Made by a program: the position numbers and the translations under genes. DNA of 64,000 bases from Chelativorans alearensis (GTDB taxonomy: Bacteria > Pseudomonadota > Alphaproteobacteria > Rhizobiales > Rhizobiaceae), in NCBI RefSeq assembly GCF_010993735.1, contig NZ_WQNI01000008.1:124001-188000 (forward strand). Direction: 5' to 3'. Under the pieces are notes generated by a model. That model saw only the letters and a program-made list of their open reading frames with translations, was not told the origin of the DNA and did no database searches. Positions 20,428-29,291 of this stretch are shown piece by piece. Every line of letters starts with the position of its first letter. Position 1 is the stretch's first letter.

Positions 20428-20634
20428 ATGACAAACCTGGCGCTCAAGCCGCAGCGCCTGGGGATTCATGGCGATTCTTATGGGCAGAGACGTGTTGTGC
20501 TCGAACTGCCGCTCAACATTGCTTATCGAGACGCGCCCCGCGCCAGCATCCCTGCGGATCTAAAGGGATATGCGGAAGTGCCAGCGTCGAGCTGGAACTA
20601 CGACTTCTCGCGCATGTGGAAATGCGAGGGGTAG
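20428..20634 (+). CDS. Possible small hypothetical protein, 68 aa
   Basis: An ATG frame beginning MTNLALKPQRLGIHGDSYGQ and ending SRMWKCEG. I do not recognise it. The ribosome site is weak and there is no signal peptide or membrane segment. It is kept because it is the only frame in the gap and is followed directly by a strong hairpin that could be its terminator. It may be spurious. Confidence 0.25.
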   Translation: MTNLALKPQRLGIHGDSYGQRRVVLELPLNIAYRDAPRASIPADLKGYAEVPASSWNYDFSRMWKCEG

Positions 20635-20654
20635 CTGGGGAAGATCAACGGGGG

Positions 20655-20681
20655 CGGCGTCGACAGTAACCGTCGACGCCG
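20655..20681. terminator. Perfect 10-bp-stem hairpin
   Basis: CGGCGTCGAC (20655-20664) and GTCGACGCCG (20672-20681) form a perfect stem with a 7-base loop. It lies about 55 bases past the tctA stop (minus strand) and just after the small plus-strand frame, so it can terminate either. No long T-run follows. Confidence 0.6.
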
Positions 20682-20736
20682 ACAAGCGCCCGTCCAGCTA
20701 CGCTACGGCACAATCGCCAACGTTCCCGGTGTCGCT

Positions 20737-22269
20737 CTAAACTGTCGTTTTCCCTTCGATTCCGGCTTGCTTCGGTCTCCTAATGGCCATGAAGTAGACG
20801 AACACGGCCAGCAGGGCGAGGAAGAACAAGCTGTCGGGACTGGTCAGGAAAACCATCGGATTGCCGTCGCTTAGGGACAGCGAGCGGCGCAGATATTGTT
20901 CGAGATCCGGCCCCAGAATGAAGCCCAGCAGGAGCGAGACGGTAGGATAGTTCTGTTGGCGCAGGAAGAAGGCCAGGATGCCGAAGAGCAGCGCCAGGGC
21001 CATCTGGAAGATGGAGAAGGTCGCAACATAGCTGCCGACCAGCGCGACCACGGCGATGCAGGCGTATAATAGCCCCTTGGGGATCGACACGATCCGCACG
21101 AACCACGGACCGAGGAGGAACAGCGTCAGAGGTATGAGCACCAGCGCGCTTACGAAGAGCGAGGCGAACATGGGCGCGATGAGATCCGTCTGCGTTTCCA
21201 GCAGGCGCGGCCCCGGTTGCAGGCCGTTGATGACGAGCACACCCAGGACGATGGCCGTCGTCGGATCACCAGGAATGCCGAACATGAGCATCGGTACAAA
21301 GGCGCCGCCGCACATGGAATTGTTGGCGGTTTCGGCCGCGGCAATGCCCTCGCGGCTGCCGTTGCCATAGACGTCGGGGCGTCTTGAGCGGCGTTTGGCG
21401 TCGGCATAGGCCACGAAGGCCGCCATGGAGCCGCCGACGCCCGGCAGGATGCCGATACCATATCCCAGCAGCGTGCTTTTCAGATAGGTTATAATCCCGA
21501 TCTCACGGATCTGGGCGAAGGAGGGCAGGAAGTCGCGCCGGCGGATGGTTGCCGACGCCGCCTGCGAAAGGGAAATCCGCAGGTCGCCGTGGTTCTGATG
21601 CGCCTGGTAGAGCACTTCGCTGATGGCGAAGGTGCCGATGATGATGGGCATCATATCGATGCCTTCCACAAGCATTTCCGTGCCGAAATTGAACCGCGGG
21701 ATGGGCTGCATCACATCGATGCCGATCGTCGCGATCATGACGCCGAGCATCGTGGCGATCAGCCCCTTGGCGATGGCGTCACGCTGAACGATCACGATCA
21801 CCACGAGGGCGAATAGGACCAGCGAAAACTTGCCGGGGGTCTGGATCAGCAGCGACGCCTTGGCCGCAAGCGGCATCAGCACCATGAGCAGAAGCGCGCC
21901 CAAGCTGCCGCCGATCATCGAGCCGAGGGCGGCATGGCCGAGTGCATTGGCGCCCTCTCCCTTTTTCATCAGCGCGTAACCCTCTATGGCCGTCATCATC
22001 GATGATGGCGCTCCGGGTATGTTGATCGTCGTTGCGGTGATGCTGCCGGCATACATACCCGACATGAAGATGGCGGCGCACATGACAAGCGCCGGCACCA
22101 CATCCATGCTGTAGGTGATCGGCAGAAGCAGCGCGATCGCCAGGACAGAGGTCAGCCCGGGAACCGCGCCGAAGAAAGTGCCGATGATGAAGCCGAGCAC
22201 CATATAGGCCAGGACGTCCGGGCGGGCGAGCGTGGCGAAGCCCTGCAAGAGCTCGAGAAGGAAATCCAT
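20737..22269 (-). CDS. tctA: Tripartite tricarboxylate transporter, large permease TctA
   Basis: The 510-residue protein has about twelve transmembrane helices and TctA features such as the glycine-rich GFIIGTFFGAVPGLTS near residues 25-40 and GSIAAT-like ITATTINIPGAPSSMM. It forms the main solute channel with TctB. The solute (often citrate or another carboxylate) cannot be predicted. Its start overlaps the tctB stop by one base (TGATG-type junction), so the three genes tctC-tctB-tctA form one minus-strand operon. Confidence 0.93.
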   Translation of the reverse strand: MDFLLELLQGFATLARPDVLAYMVLGFIIGTFFGAVPGLTSVLAIALLLPITYSMDVVPALVMCAAIFMSGMYAGSITATTINIPGAPSSMMTAIEGYALMKKGEGANALGHAALGSMIGGSLGALLLMVLMPLAAKASLLIQTPGKFSLVLFALVVIVIVQRDAIAKGLIATMLGVMIATIGIDVMQPIPRFNFGTEMLVEGIDMMPIIIGTFAISEVLYQAHQNHGDLRISLSQAASATIRRRDFLPSFAQIREIGIITYLKSTLLGYGIGILPGVGGSMAAFVAYADAKRRSRRPDVYGNGSREGIAAAETANNSMCGGAFVPMLMFGIPGDPTTAIVLGVLVINGLQPGPRLLETQTDLIAPMFASLFVSALVLIPLTLFLLGPWFVRIVSIPKGLLYACIAVVALVGSYVATFSIFQMALALLFGILAFFLRQQNYPTVSLLLGFILGPDLEQYLRRSLSLSDGNPMVFLTSPDSLFFLALLAVFVYFMAIRRPKQAGIEGKTTV

Positions 22270-22733
22270 CAGATAATATCCAAAAGGGTCGGCAACCTGA
22301 TCCCGAACACCAGCGCGAACAGCCCGTAGAAGACGGCCGTCACCGCTATCGCGTAGAGCAGCCTGCGTAGCGGCCGACCCTGCTGATAGTGGAAAATATG
22401 AAACAACGCATAGACATAGAGGAGTGTCGCAAGGCTGTAGCCGAAAGGCTTAAAGAGGGCGATGTAGGCGGCGGTCGCCAGTACTACCGCCACGGGTTGC
22501 CAGAAAGCCCCCTTTCCGCTCTCGTCATCCGAAGCCAGTTCGCGCCGTATGACATGAACAAGCGCTGCATATGTGAGCAAGGCTGCCAGCAACGGCAGGA
22601 AGCGCGGCCCTACCAGCCCCTCGCTGAATTGCGGCGTGATCCGGAATGTCGCCACCACGTAAATCGTCGTCAGAACAAGGAGGAACAGCGGCAAGAGCAG
22701 CCGCTTCCTCCAGCGCATTTCTCGCATCACCAT
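22269..22733 (-). CDS. tctB: Tripartite tricarboxylate transporter, small permease TctB
   Basis: The frame is open to 22877, but ATG 22733 is preceded by GGGAGG and gives a 154-residue protein with four transmembrane helices, the normal TctB size. The extra upstream codons would overlap tctC. The family is weakly conserved in sequence; identification rests on size, topology and position between tctC and tctA. It is the small membrane subunit of a secondary, binding-protein-dependent importer. Confidence 0.85.
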   Translation of the reverse strand: MVMREMRWRKRLLLPLFLLVLTTIYVVATFRITPQFSEGLVGPRFLPLLAALLTYAALVHVIRRELASDDESGKGAFWQPVAVVLATAAYIALFKPFGYSLATLLYVYALFHIFHYQQGRPLRRLLYAIAVTAVFYGLFALVFGIRLPTLLDII

Positions 22734-22801
22734 CGGCGGCCTCCCGACAAGCTCTGGCGTGACCGCCGGCGGGATGAGCCCCGCCGGCGGCCGCATCCGG
22801 T

Positions 22802-23779
22802 CTATTTCTTGATGACGCCCTGTTCGACCAGCATGTCCATCTGGTTGAACAGCGTCTGGCTTGTCTCGTCTGCCCACTGCGTGACCTCGTCAGTGCCGAG
22901 CCAGTCTGGAGTGACACCGACGCTGGCGACCCACGTCTGGAACTCGTCGCTTTCAAGCGCCTCCTTGTAGGCCTGTTCGATGGCAGTGATCGCCTCGTCG
23001 GGCGTGCCGGCCGGCGCCGCCAGCACGATAAAGCTGCCGATGCGCAGATCGAGGCCCGCTTCCTTGGCGGTAGGCACCGTGTTGAAGGTCGGGTTCGTGG
23101 TCTCGGAAAATTCGAGGATGCCGCGCACGTCGCCACTTTCCAGAAGCGGTGCGAAATCGCCAAGGCTGGTCGCCGCCACATCGACCTCGTCGTTGAGAAT
23201 CGCCTCCTTTTGGGGGGCCGCGCCGCCTGGATAGGCGATGATCTTGAACTTGGTGTCGGTCTCGTCCTGAAGCTGAAGGATCGCCAGATGCAGACGCGAG
23301 CCGATGTTCTGGATCCCCACTTTCACAGAATCGGGGTTTTCCTTCACTGCGGCGAGGAGATCCTCGAAGGTGTTGTAGGGCGCGTCGGAATCGACGATGA
23401 TCGCGTCGGGCTCGCTGGTGACACGGGCAATCAGCTTTAGCTTGTCCAGATCGTAGCTGGGTAGCAGCCCCTGCCAGGGCACCGTCACCACGCTGTCATA
23501 GGTCAGCGCGCCAATCGTATAGCCGTCCGGGCGCGCGCTCATGACCTGCGATATGCCGGTGGCGCTGATGCCGCCTTCGATGTTCTCCACATACATCGAT
23601 GTACCGAGATTCTTTTCGGCAATCGAGGTGAGCTTGCGCACGATGCCGTCGGTGCCGCCGCCCGCGCCCCATGGCACGATGACGCGGATGTCCTTTTCCG
23701 GATAATCGGCCAGCGCCGCCGAGGAAACGAAGGCGCCCATGGCGCCGGCCGCCAGCAGTGTCAGAAATCTCTTGCGCAT
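22802..23779 (-). CDS. tctC: Tripartite tricarboxylate transporter substrate-binding protein TctC
   Basis: The 325-residue secreted protein begins with a Sec signal (MRKRFLTLLAAGAMGAFVSSAALA) and has the Bug/TctC family start YPEKDIRVIVPWGAGGGTDGI, where the two-domain binding fold begins. It would bind a carboxylate in the periplasm. It is the first gene of the operon, with GGGAGAGAG before ATG 23779. The upstream 500 bases contain several operator-like palindromes, but no dedicated regulator gene (such as TctDE) is adjacent. Confidence 0.92.
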   Translation of the reverse strand: MRKRFLTLLAAGAMGAFVSSAALADYPEKDIRVIVPWGAGGGTDGIVRKLTSIAEKNLGTSMYVENIEGGISATGISQVMSARPDGYTIGALTYDSVVTVPWQGLLPSYDLDKLKLIARVTSEPDAIIVDSDAPYNTFEDLLAAVKENPDSVKVGIQNIGSRLHLAILQLQDETDTKFKIIAYPGGAAPQKEAILNDEVDVAATSLGDFAPLLESGDVRGILEFSETTNPTFNTVPTAKEAGLDLRIGSFIVLAAPAGTPDEAITAIEQAYKEALESDEFQTWVASVGVTPDWLGTDEVTQWADETSQTLFNQMDMLVEQGVIKK

Positions 23780-23952
23780 TTTTCTCTCTCCCTGAATTGC
23801 AGTTCGCAGTCATCGCACGCGCCTCATGAGAACGCGTCTTCTGGCGAGCAATCCTTTGCGGCGGACAGCTCCCTTCCTCTCGCCGAGAGCCGAACGCCTC
23901 AGCGGCATGCAATGGCGCCCAGCCAGCAGGTCGCCTGATCTGATATGTCGCC

Positions 23953-23997
23953 AAGTCATATGATGACTTAGGAAAATCGTCAAGATGACTCGTCATC
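23953..23997. promoter_or_regulatory. Pair of operator-like palindromes upstream of tctC
   Basis: The first site is AAGTCAT-ATG-ATGACTT (23953-23969), a perfect inverted repeat. The second is GATGAC-TC-GTCATC (23984-23997), also perfect. Both contain the half-site ATGAC/GTCAT and their centres are about 30 bases apart, consistent with cooperative binding of a dimeric repressor. They lie about 175-220 bases before the tctC start. Confidence 0.5.
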
Positions 23998-24225
23998 AGA
24001 TGCCATTTTAAAAGCACGGCGTCAGCGCACGGTAGCGCCTGGGCAAGCTGCCGGAATGCAGGTAACCACCCCGCTCTCTGGAAAGCGCCTCACTCCTATC
24101 CTCTGCAATCTGCCTAGTTTGCTTACTCTGCGGGCTCTTTCCCCGGCAAGGCGGTGGAACTGTGCGGACACGAGGTCGGACAACCCCCGTACTAGATTTC
24201 GCGCCGAACCGGCGGGAGCCAAGTG

Positions 24226-24254
24226 ATATGATAAAACTCATATTCATATGATAA
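24226..24254. repeat. ATATGATAA direct repeat, 20-base period
   Basis: ATATGATAA occurs at 24226-24234 and again at 24246-24254, separated by exactly 20 bases, about two helical turns. The segment is AT-rich in otherwise GC-rich DNA. It may be a regulator or nucleoid-protein site for the distal tct promoter. No gene starts nearby on the plus strand. Confidence 0.35.
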
Positions 24255-24280
24255 GACGGCACGTCTCATGGCTCCCATAC

Positions 24281-24592
24281 TTAGAAAAACGGCACCGGCT
24301 TCAGGATCTGATTCTTTTGGCTGATAAGGTAGCCGGCCTCCGCGCTCATCTCGAGATATCGCTTCCAGGCGGGGTCGGTCTGGAGGGCGGCGCGTCGGGC
24401 CTCGCGGTCGGCGGCATCCTCATAGACCCAGATGTGGACATAGCTGTTGACGTCGCCAGTCTCGACCGCGGCATAGACAACCGGCCTGCCCAGATGCTTC
24501 GACTGAATCGCCCAGCCATTAGCCTCGTAAAGCGCCAGGTGCTTCCTGATCGTGCCTGGGCGGCAGGTGTAGGTGCGGTGGTCGAGTATCAT
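24281..24592 (-). CDS. NIPSNAP family protein
   Basis: The 103-residue protein starting MILDHRTYTCRPGTIRKHL has the NIPSNAP-type dimeric alpha/beta-barrel pattern, with the tryptophan-rich core VHIWVYEDAADREARRAAL and DPAWKRYLEMS. The frame is open 20 codons further, but ATG 24592 overlaps the dctQ stop (ATGA), showing coupling. NIPSNAP-like proteins often accompany catabolic operons in Proteobacteria, with unknown roles. Here it is the last gene of the TRAP/dehydrogenase operon. Confidence 0.85.
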   Translation of the reverse strand: MILDHRTYTCRPGTIRKHLALYEANGWAIQSKHLGRPVVYAAVETGDVNSYVHIWVYEDAADREARRAALQTDPAWKRYLEMSAEAGYLISQKNQILKPVPFF

Positions 24593-25104
24593 GCTTCGGT
24601 CTCTTGTGTTGCTGGGTGGGATGACGTGACGAAGATGCAAGCGTCGCGGCAAAGATGCGCCACGCTGTAGACGAGCATTATGAAGCCCGAGAGCGGGATG
24701 GACACGTAGAGGAAGGCTACGGGGATGTTCAGGATCGGCGTGAGAGCGCGGCTGCGCAGCGTCAGATCGAGTCCGGTCCAGACCATCAGCCCGAGAAAGG
24801 CGAGCGACAGAAGGCCGAGCAGTACCCGCAGAGCTTCGCGCCGCCCCCCCTCCCCCAGAGCCGTCTCCAGCCAGTCGACGCGAAAATGCTCCTTCTCGCG
24901 CCAGAGTGCGGCGGCGCCGATGAAGACCATCCAGGCGAACAAAGCCTCGACAACTTCATTGAACCAGGGCAGCGACCACACGGCGAGCGTCCGCGAGACC
25001 ACATTGACGAAAAGCACGATGAAAAGGGCCACGAGGCAGAGGCCGGCAACGGCACGCAGAACAAGGCCTACCGCATGGTCGATCGCTGTCAGGATGCTTC
25101 TCAT
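24589..25104 (-). CDS. TRAP transporter small permease (DctQ)
   Basis: The 171-residue protein has four transmembrane helices and the DctQ-type features RTLAVWSLPWFNEVVEALFAWMVFIGAA and the REKEHFRVDWLE segment. It pairs with the DctM subunit encoded immediately upstream (1 base apart) and the DctP binding protein. The order P-M-Q is less usual than P-Q-M. The stop overlaps the NIPSNAP start. Confidence 0.88.
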   Translation of the reverse strand: MRSILTAIDHAVGLVLRAVAGLCLVALFIVLFVNVVSRTLAVWSLPWFNEVVEALFAWMVFIGAAALWREKEHFRVDWLETALGEGGRREALRVLLGLLSLAFLGLMVWTGLDLTLRSRALTPILNIPVAFLYVSIPLSGFIMLVYSVAHLCRDACIFVTSSHPATQETEA

Positions 25105-25105
25105 C

Positions 25106-26392
25106 TCACGGCCCCATCAACAGTGTCGGCAGCCAGATGGAGGCCGCCGGCAGCCAGGCGACGATGACGAGAACCGCGACGAGACCGATGAAATAGGGCA
25201 GCAGCGCACGGCTCAGCCGCCCGACCGTCAGACCGCTGATGCTGGAGACAGCGAACAGCACCATCCCGACCGGCGGTGTCAACAGACCGAACATCGAGCA
25301 CATGATCATGACGACGCCGAACTGGACCGGGTCGATACCGTATTGCTGCACGACCGGCAGGAACAGCGGCACGCACAGCACGATGACGGCGATGCCCTCC
25401 AGGAACATGCCAAGCACCAGCAGGATCAGGATGACGATGCCCATGATGACGGCGGGGCTGTCCGACAGGCCGAGCATCGCCGAAATGAGCTGGTTGGGGA
25501 TGCGTTGATGGATCAGGAGCCAGCCAAAGAAGCCGGCGGCGGCGATAACGAACATTACTCGCACCGTGTGCACTAGCGTGTCCCAGAGCACGGCCGGCAG
25601 GTGCGCCCAGGTGATCTCGCGATAGACGAACATGGAGATCGCCAGTGCGTAGGCGGATGCGACCACGCCGGCTTCCGTCGGCGTGAAGATGCCGCCGAAA
25701 ATGCCGCCAATGATGATGACCGGCGTGAACAGCGACAGCGCCGAATCGGCGAAGCTGGTCGCGATTTCGCGCAGCGAGGCGCGCGGTTCGCGCGGCATGC
25801 GGGTGAGGACAGAGATCAGATAGACCGACGCCATCAGGGCGACGGCCATCAGCAGCCCAGGAATGACGCCGGCCAGAAAGAGCTTCGTGACGGAGACGCC
25901 GGTGATCGACGAATAGAGCACGAAGGGAATGGACGGCGGGAAGACCGGCCCGATGGTCGAGGAGGCGGCGGTGATTGCGGCGGAGAATTCCGGGTCGTAT
26001 CCGCGGTCGGTCATGGCCTTGAACTCGACCTGGCCAAGCCCGGCGGCATCGGCCACCGCGGCCCCAGACATCCCGGAAAAGATCAGGCTCGCCAGTACAT
26101 TCACCTGGCCGAGACCGCCGCGGATATGGCCGACACAGGCATTGGCGAAGCGGAAGATGCGGCGGGTGATGCCGCCCGTGTTCATCAGGTTTCCCGCCAG
26201 AATGAAGAAGGGAATGGCAAGCAGCGTGAAGGCGGTGGTGGCCGAAAACATACGCTGCGGCAGCATCGACAGAACGCCGAAATCGCCGGAGACGATGTAG
26301 AAGCCCGCGGCCACCGCGCCGAGGGCGACTGCAACCGGCACACCGAGGAAGATGAGCGCGAGCAAACACAGGAGGATGACGAGGGCAAGCAT
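25106..26392 (-). CDS. TRAP transporter large permease (DctM)
   Basis: From ATG 26392 the protein is 428 residues with 12 or more transmembrane helices. DctM landmarks include IPFFILAGNLMNTGGITRR, SGMSGAAVADAAGLG and FPPSIPFVLYSSITGVSVTKL. It is the ion-coupled channel of the TRAP importer. The 15 codons upstream of the chosen start are open but hydrophilic and lie in the gap after dctP. Solute identity depends on the binding protein at 26444. Confidence 0.9.
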   Translation of the reverse strand: MLALVILLCLLALIFLGVPVAVALGAVAAGFYIVSGDFGVLSMLPQRMFSATTAFTLLAIPFFILAGNLMNTGGITRRIFRFANACVGHIRGGLGQVNVLASLIFSGMSGAAVADAAGLGQVEFKAMTDRGYDPEFSAAITAASSTIGPVFPPSIPFVLYSSITGVSVTKLFLAGVIPGLLMAVALMASVYLISVLTRMPREPRASLREIATSFADSALSLFTPVIIIGGIFGGIFTPTEAGVVASAYALAISMFVYREITWAHLPAVLWDTLVHTVRVMFVIAAAGFFGWLLIHQRIPNQLISAMLGLSDSPAVIMGIVILILLVLGMFLEGIAVIVLCVPLFLPVVQQYGIDPVQFGVVMIMCSMFGLLTPPVGMVLFAVSSISGLTVGRLSRALLPYFIGLVAVLVIVAWLPAASIWLPTLLMGP

Positions 26393-26443
26393 GAAGCAGG
26401 TCCCGTTCGATGGGAGGAAGGAAGCCCTTCCTCCCATCCGTTG

Positions 26444-27427
26444 TTATTTCTGGAGGAAACCGAGGAAGGTTTTCATGTTTTCCTCGCCCGCATATTCGGC
26501 CACACGCTCACGCGCGGGCCCCATAAGCGCCGCGAATGCCGAAAGATCGGGCCGCGTCACCTTCATACCCGCCGCCTCGAGCGCGGCAACCTCCTCCTGT
26601 TCCTGCTCCTGCACCAGCTTGCGCATCAGGGCGCCGGCGGCGGTGCTTTCCTCGCGGATGATGGTCTGCTGTTCCGGCGTCAGCCTGTCCCAGGAAGCCT
26701 TCGAAACCACATGCACCATGCTGTTATAGACATGGCGGGTCAGCGCCAGGTGGTCCTGGAGTTCGTTGAGCTTGAAGTGATAGATCACGCCGATCGGGTT
26801 TTCCTGGCCGTCGACCACGCCCTGGTTGAGCGCGTTTGGCAACTCGGGAAAGGCGATCTGCGCCGTGCTCGCGCCAAGCCCCTCGACGGCGGCGACGATC
26901 TGCAGTTCCGGCGGCGTGCGCAGCTTCAGCCCCTTCACGTCGTCAGGCGCATTGATGGGGCGGACACCGTTGGTGATGTTGCGGAAGCCGTATTCCCAGT
27001 GGCTGAGCATGACAAGCCCGTCTTCCTCCAGCCTGGGTGCCGCCCATTCCGTGAACGGGCCGTCGAGCACCTGATGGGCGTGATCGTAGTCACGAAACGC
27101 GAACGGCGTCATCACAGTCGCGAAGGCCTTTTCGTATTTGTCGAGCCCGCCATGGGTCGGCAGGTTCATATCGACGACGCCCAGAACGGTCTGCTCGAGC
27201 TGTTCGGGCGGCGAGCCAAGCTCGTTGGCAGGATAGAGCTCGACCTCGACCGCCCCACTCGTGCGCTCGGCGACACGCTCGGCAAACTGCTTTGCGGCGA
27301 TGTGGCCCGGATGGGTCTCGGCCGCGAAATGCGCCAGCTTGAGCGTCACCTCGGCGGCGTGCGCCGCCAGCGGCGACATCATGGATATGGCGGTAATCGC
27401 AGCCAGTGCAGTCCGTCTTCCAAGCAT
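26444..27427 (-). CDS. TRAP transporter substrate-binding protein (DctP)
   Basis: The 327-residue secreted protein has a Sec signal peptide ending in AHAAE (about residue 24) and the DctP-family start VTLKLAHFAAETHPGHIAAKQFAE. The conserved ligand-binding arginine region FRNITNGVRPINAPDDVKGLKLRTP lies near residues 148-172. It has GGGAGG before ATG 27427. It probably binds an organic acid; the linked dehydrogenase and ThDP enzyme suggest a hydroxy- or keto-acid, which is inference. Confidence 0.9.
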   Translation of the reverse strand: MLGRRTALAAITAISMMSPLAAHAAEVTLKLAHFAAETHPGHIAAKQFAERVAERTSGAVEVELYPANELGSPPEQLEQTVLGVVDMNLPTHGGLDKYEKAFATVMTPFAFRDYDHAHQVLDGPFTEWAAPRLEEDGLVMLSHWEYGFRNITNGVRPINAPDDVKGLKLRTPPELQIVAAVEGLGASTAQIAFPELPNALNQGVVDGQENPIGVIYHFKLNELQDHLALTRHVYNSMVHVVSKASWDRLTPEQQTIIREESTAAGALMRKLVQEQEQEEVAALEAAGMKVTRPDLSAFAALMGPARERVAEYAGEENMKTFLGFLQK

Positions 27428-27454
27428 GATTTCCTCCCTGGTATGCTTGTCGGG

Positions 27455-28372
27455 TCAGGTTTTGGGATCGGGCAGTTTCGCCTCGATCCCCGTCAGTTGC
27501 TCATAAGCCTTGATCACCGCCGTGCAGCTTTCGCCGGCATGTCCCATGATCGAGGCGAGCGCGTAGGTCTGGTGCACCGATTCCGCCATGAATCCGGGCA
27601 GCCCTGCCTCCTCCAGCCAATGCGCGTAGTAGCGAATGTCCTTCTGAGCGTTGGCGAGCGACATGTGCGGTGTGAAATCGCGTCTGAGCGTCATCTCGCC
27701 ATAGAGATCCATCATGCCGGACTTGCCGCCGGCGGCGGAGATGATGGAAATCACCTTGCTCATGTCGAGCCCCTCGCGGGCGGCGAGCGCAAACCCCTCG
27801 CACCAGGAAGCGACATTGGCGAAGGCGATGTAGTTGTGGATCAGCTTGAGGCGGATGGCGTGACCGGCCGGGCCGACATGGAAGATGTTTTCGGCATAAC
27901 AGTCGAAGACAGGCCGTAGCCGCTCCAGAAGCTCGGCCTCCCCGCCAAACAGGACATTGACCTTGCCGCGATCGGCATGGGCGGGGGTGCGCGTCATCGG
28001 CGCCTCGGCATAGGCGATGCCGCGCGCCGCGCATTCGCCGCGCATCAGATCGACATGCTGCGGAGAGACCGTCGTGTGATCCAGGAAGATCGCCCCCTCG
28101 CGCATCGCGTCGAGAACGCCGCCCGGCCCCAGCGCCATCTCGCGCACGGCTTCCGCGGTGGTGATGCAGACGGCAAAGACATCCACCTCGGCGGCGATGG
28201 CCGCCACGTCGTCGCAGGAGCGAGCCCCCTGCCCGACGGCGACTGCGACGGCGCTTGCGTCGATATCATGTACCGTAACGGTTATGCCGCGCTTGAGCAG
28301 ATTCTTGACGAGACCGCGGCCCATTCCTCCCAAACCGACAAATCCCACATGCGGCGAAGCAGGCTCCCGCAT
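27455..28372 (-). CDS. NAD(P)-dependent beta-hydroxyacid dehydrogenase (3-hydroxyisobutyrate dehydrogenase family)
   Basis: The 305-residue enzyme has the N-terminal Rossmann motif GFVGLGGMGRGLVKNLLKRG (residues about 9-28) and the family's conserved blocks FLDHTTVSPQHVDLM (substrate-binding, DxTT variant of DxST), EAPMTRTPAHADRGK and KLIHNYIAFANVASWCEG, where the lysine is catalytic. It oxidises a beta-hydroxyacid or reduces the semialdehyde. It is the first gene of the minus-strand operon, with GGGAGG before ATG 28372, and is divergent from the GntR gene. Confidence 0.9.
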   Translation of the reverse strand: MREPASPHVGFVGLGGMGRGLVKNLLKRGITVTVHDIDASAVAVAVGQGARSCDDVAAIAAEVDVFAVCITTAEAVREMALGPGGVLDAMREGAIFLDHTTVSPQHVDLMRGECAARGIAYAEAPMTRTPAHADRGKVNVLFGGEAELLERLRPVFDCYAENIFHVGPAGHAIRLKLIHNYIAFANVASWCEGFALAAREGLDMSKVISIISAAGGKSGMMDLYGEMTLRRDFTPHMSLANAQKDIRYYAHWLEEAGLPGFMAESVHQTYALASIMGHAGESCTAVIKAYEQLTGIEAKLPDPKT

Positions 28373-28417
28373 CGTTCCTCCCTATGGCTTGCAATGCGAT
28401 TTCACAGCAAGACAATC

Positions 28418-28447
28418 ATAAAACAGATTGTCAGACAACTGTTTTAT
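28418..28447. promoter_or_regulatory. GntR/FadR-type operator between divergent operons
   Basis: Outer arms ATAAAACAG (28418-28426) and CTGTTTTAT (28439-28447) are perfect inverted repeats. Between them lies TTGTCAGACAA, which fits the FadR-subfamily pattern TnGTnnnACnA. The site lies in the 171-base gap between the dehydrogenase start and the GntR start, and a FCD/GntR gene is adjacent. Control of both operons and autoregulation are inferred. Confidence 0.72.
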
Positions 28448-28543
28448 CGCTATCCCCTAGTACGAGTGATTGTCCGGTGGCCGGAGACCGGGTAACCAGG
28501 ACGGCACGACAAGCCGGACGCGAACCAGGCAGAAAGAGGTCCC

Positions 28544-29287
28544 GTGCAGCATCCAGAGCTATTCCCCAAGATCGACCGCCCGCGCCGACTGCCCGACGAG
28601 ATCGCCAAGAACATCTCCTCGGCGATCGAGGCGGGCCAATTGAAGCCGGGAGACAGGCTGCCGACCGAGCAATCTCTCTCGGACCAGTTCGGTGTCGCAC
28701 GCACAGTGGTGCGGGAGGCTATCTCGCTTCTAAAATATGACGGCGTCATTCAGGCTCGTCAGGGCGTCGGCGCCTTCGTCACCGAGGCCCGGCAGCGCAG
28801 TGCTTTCCGCATCAGCCCCGCGTGTTTCGAAAAGCGCAAGCAACTCGTGCAGCTGCTGCAACTGCGGACCGGCGTGCAGGCCGACGCCTCCGCCCTTGCC
28901 GCCACGGCGCGCACCGTCGGCCAGCTCGCCGGCATTGAGAGCTTTCTGCAGGAGATGGTTTCGGCCATCGCCCAGGGCGACGACGCCGTCGAGCGGCGTG
29001 TTGACGCCGAATTCGCCTTCTACCGCGCCATCACGGAGGCTTCCAGCAACGATTACTATGTCGAGTTCATTGGCATGATCGAGGCAAAGATTTTCGAGAA
29101 TCTGCATTCCGTGGCGGTCAAGAACGCCAAGGCGACCGAGTGGGGAACGGCTGTGCTCGCCGAGCATCAGGCTGTCTTCGAGGCGATCCGTGCCGGCGAT
29201 ACGGAAGCCGCCAGGAAAACCACCCGCGACCATTTCGAACGCGCCGCGCAACGGCTTGCCGACCGCGCCGACATTGCGGATGTGTGA
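28544..29287 (+). CDS. GntR-family regulator (FadR/FCD subfamily)
   Basis: The 247-residue protein starts with GTG at 28544 after AGAGG. The N-terminal winged helix includes AIEAGQLKPGDRLPTEQSLS, RTVVREAISLLKYDGVIQARQG (residues about 25-80), followed by an all-helical FCD effector domain with metal-binding-type residues in DAEFAFYRAITEASSN and AEHQAVFEAIRAGD. It is cotranscribed with the ThDP enzyme 4 bases downstream. Its likely operator is at 28418-28447. The effector is probably the organic acid imported by the neighbouring TRAP system. Confidence 0.9.
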   Translation: MQHPELFPKIDRPRRLPDEIAKNISSAIEAGQLKPGDRLPTEQSLSDQFGVARTVVREAISLLKYDGVIQARQGVGAFVTEARQRSAFRISPACFEKRKQLVQLLQLRTGVQADASALAATARTVGQLAGIESFLQEMVSAIAQGDDAVERRVDAEFAFYRAITEASSNDYYVEFIGMIEAKIFENLHSVAVKNAKATEWGTAVLAEHQAVFEAIRAGDTEAARKTTRDHFERAAQRLADRADIADV

Positions 29288-29291
29288 GACC

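Larger units (their letters stand above)
23780..24280. other. Promoter region of the tct operon, no gene seen
   Basis: About 500 bases lie between tctC and the convergent end of the NIPSNAP gene. No credible coding frame was found. The region contains two palindromes (23953-23969, 23984-23997) and a 9-base direct repeat (24226-24254), listed separately. Confidence 0.6.

Noticed and set aside
24008-24262. 84-codon minus-strand frame in the tct promoter region
   Set aside because: It is rich in Arg, Pro and Ser with no ribosome site and covers the operator-like repeats.
25601-27919. 772-codon plus-strand frame across the TRAP operon
   Set aside because: It is opposite the DctM, DctP and dehydrogenase genes and is compositionally typical of a GC-rich shadow frame, with no recognisable domain.
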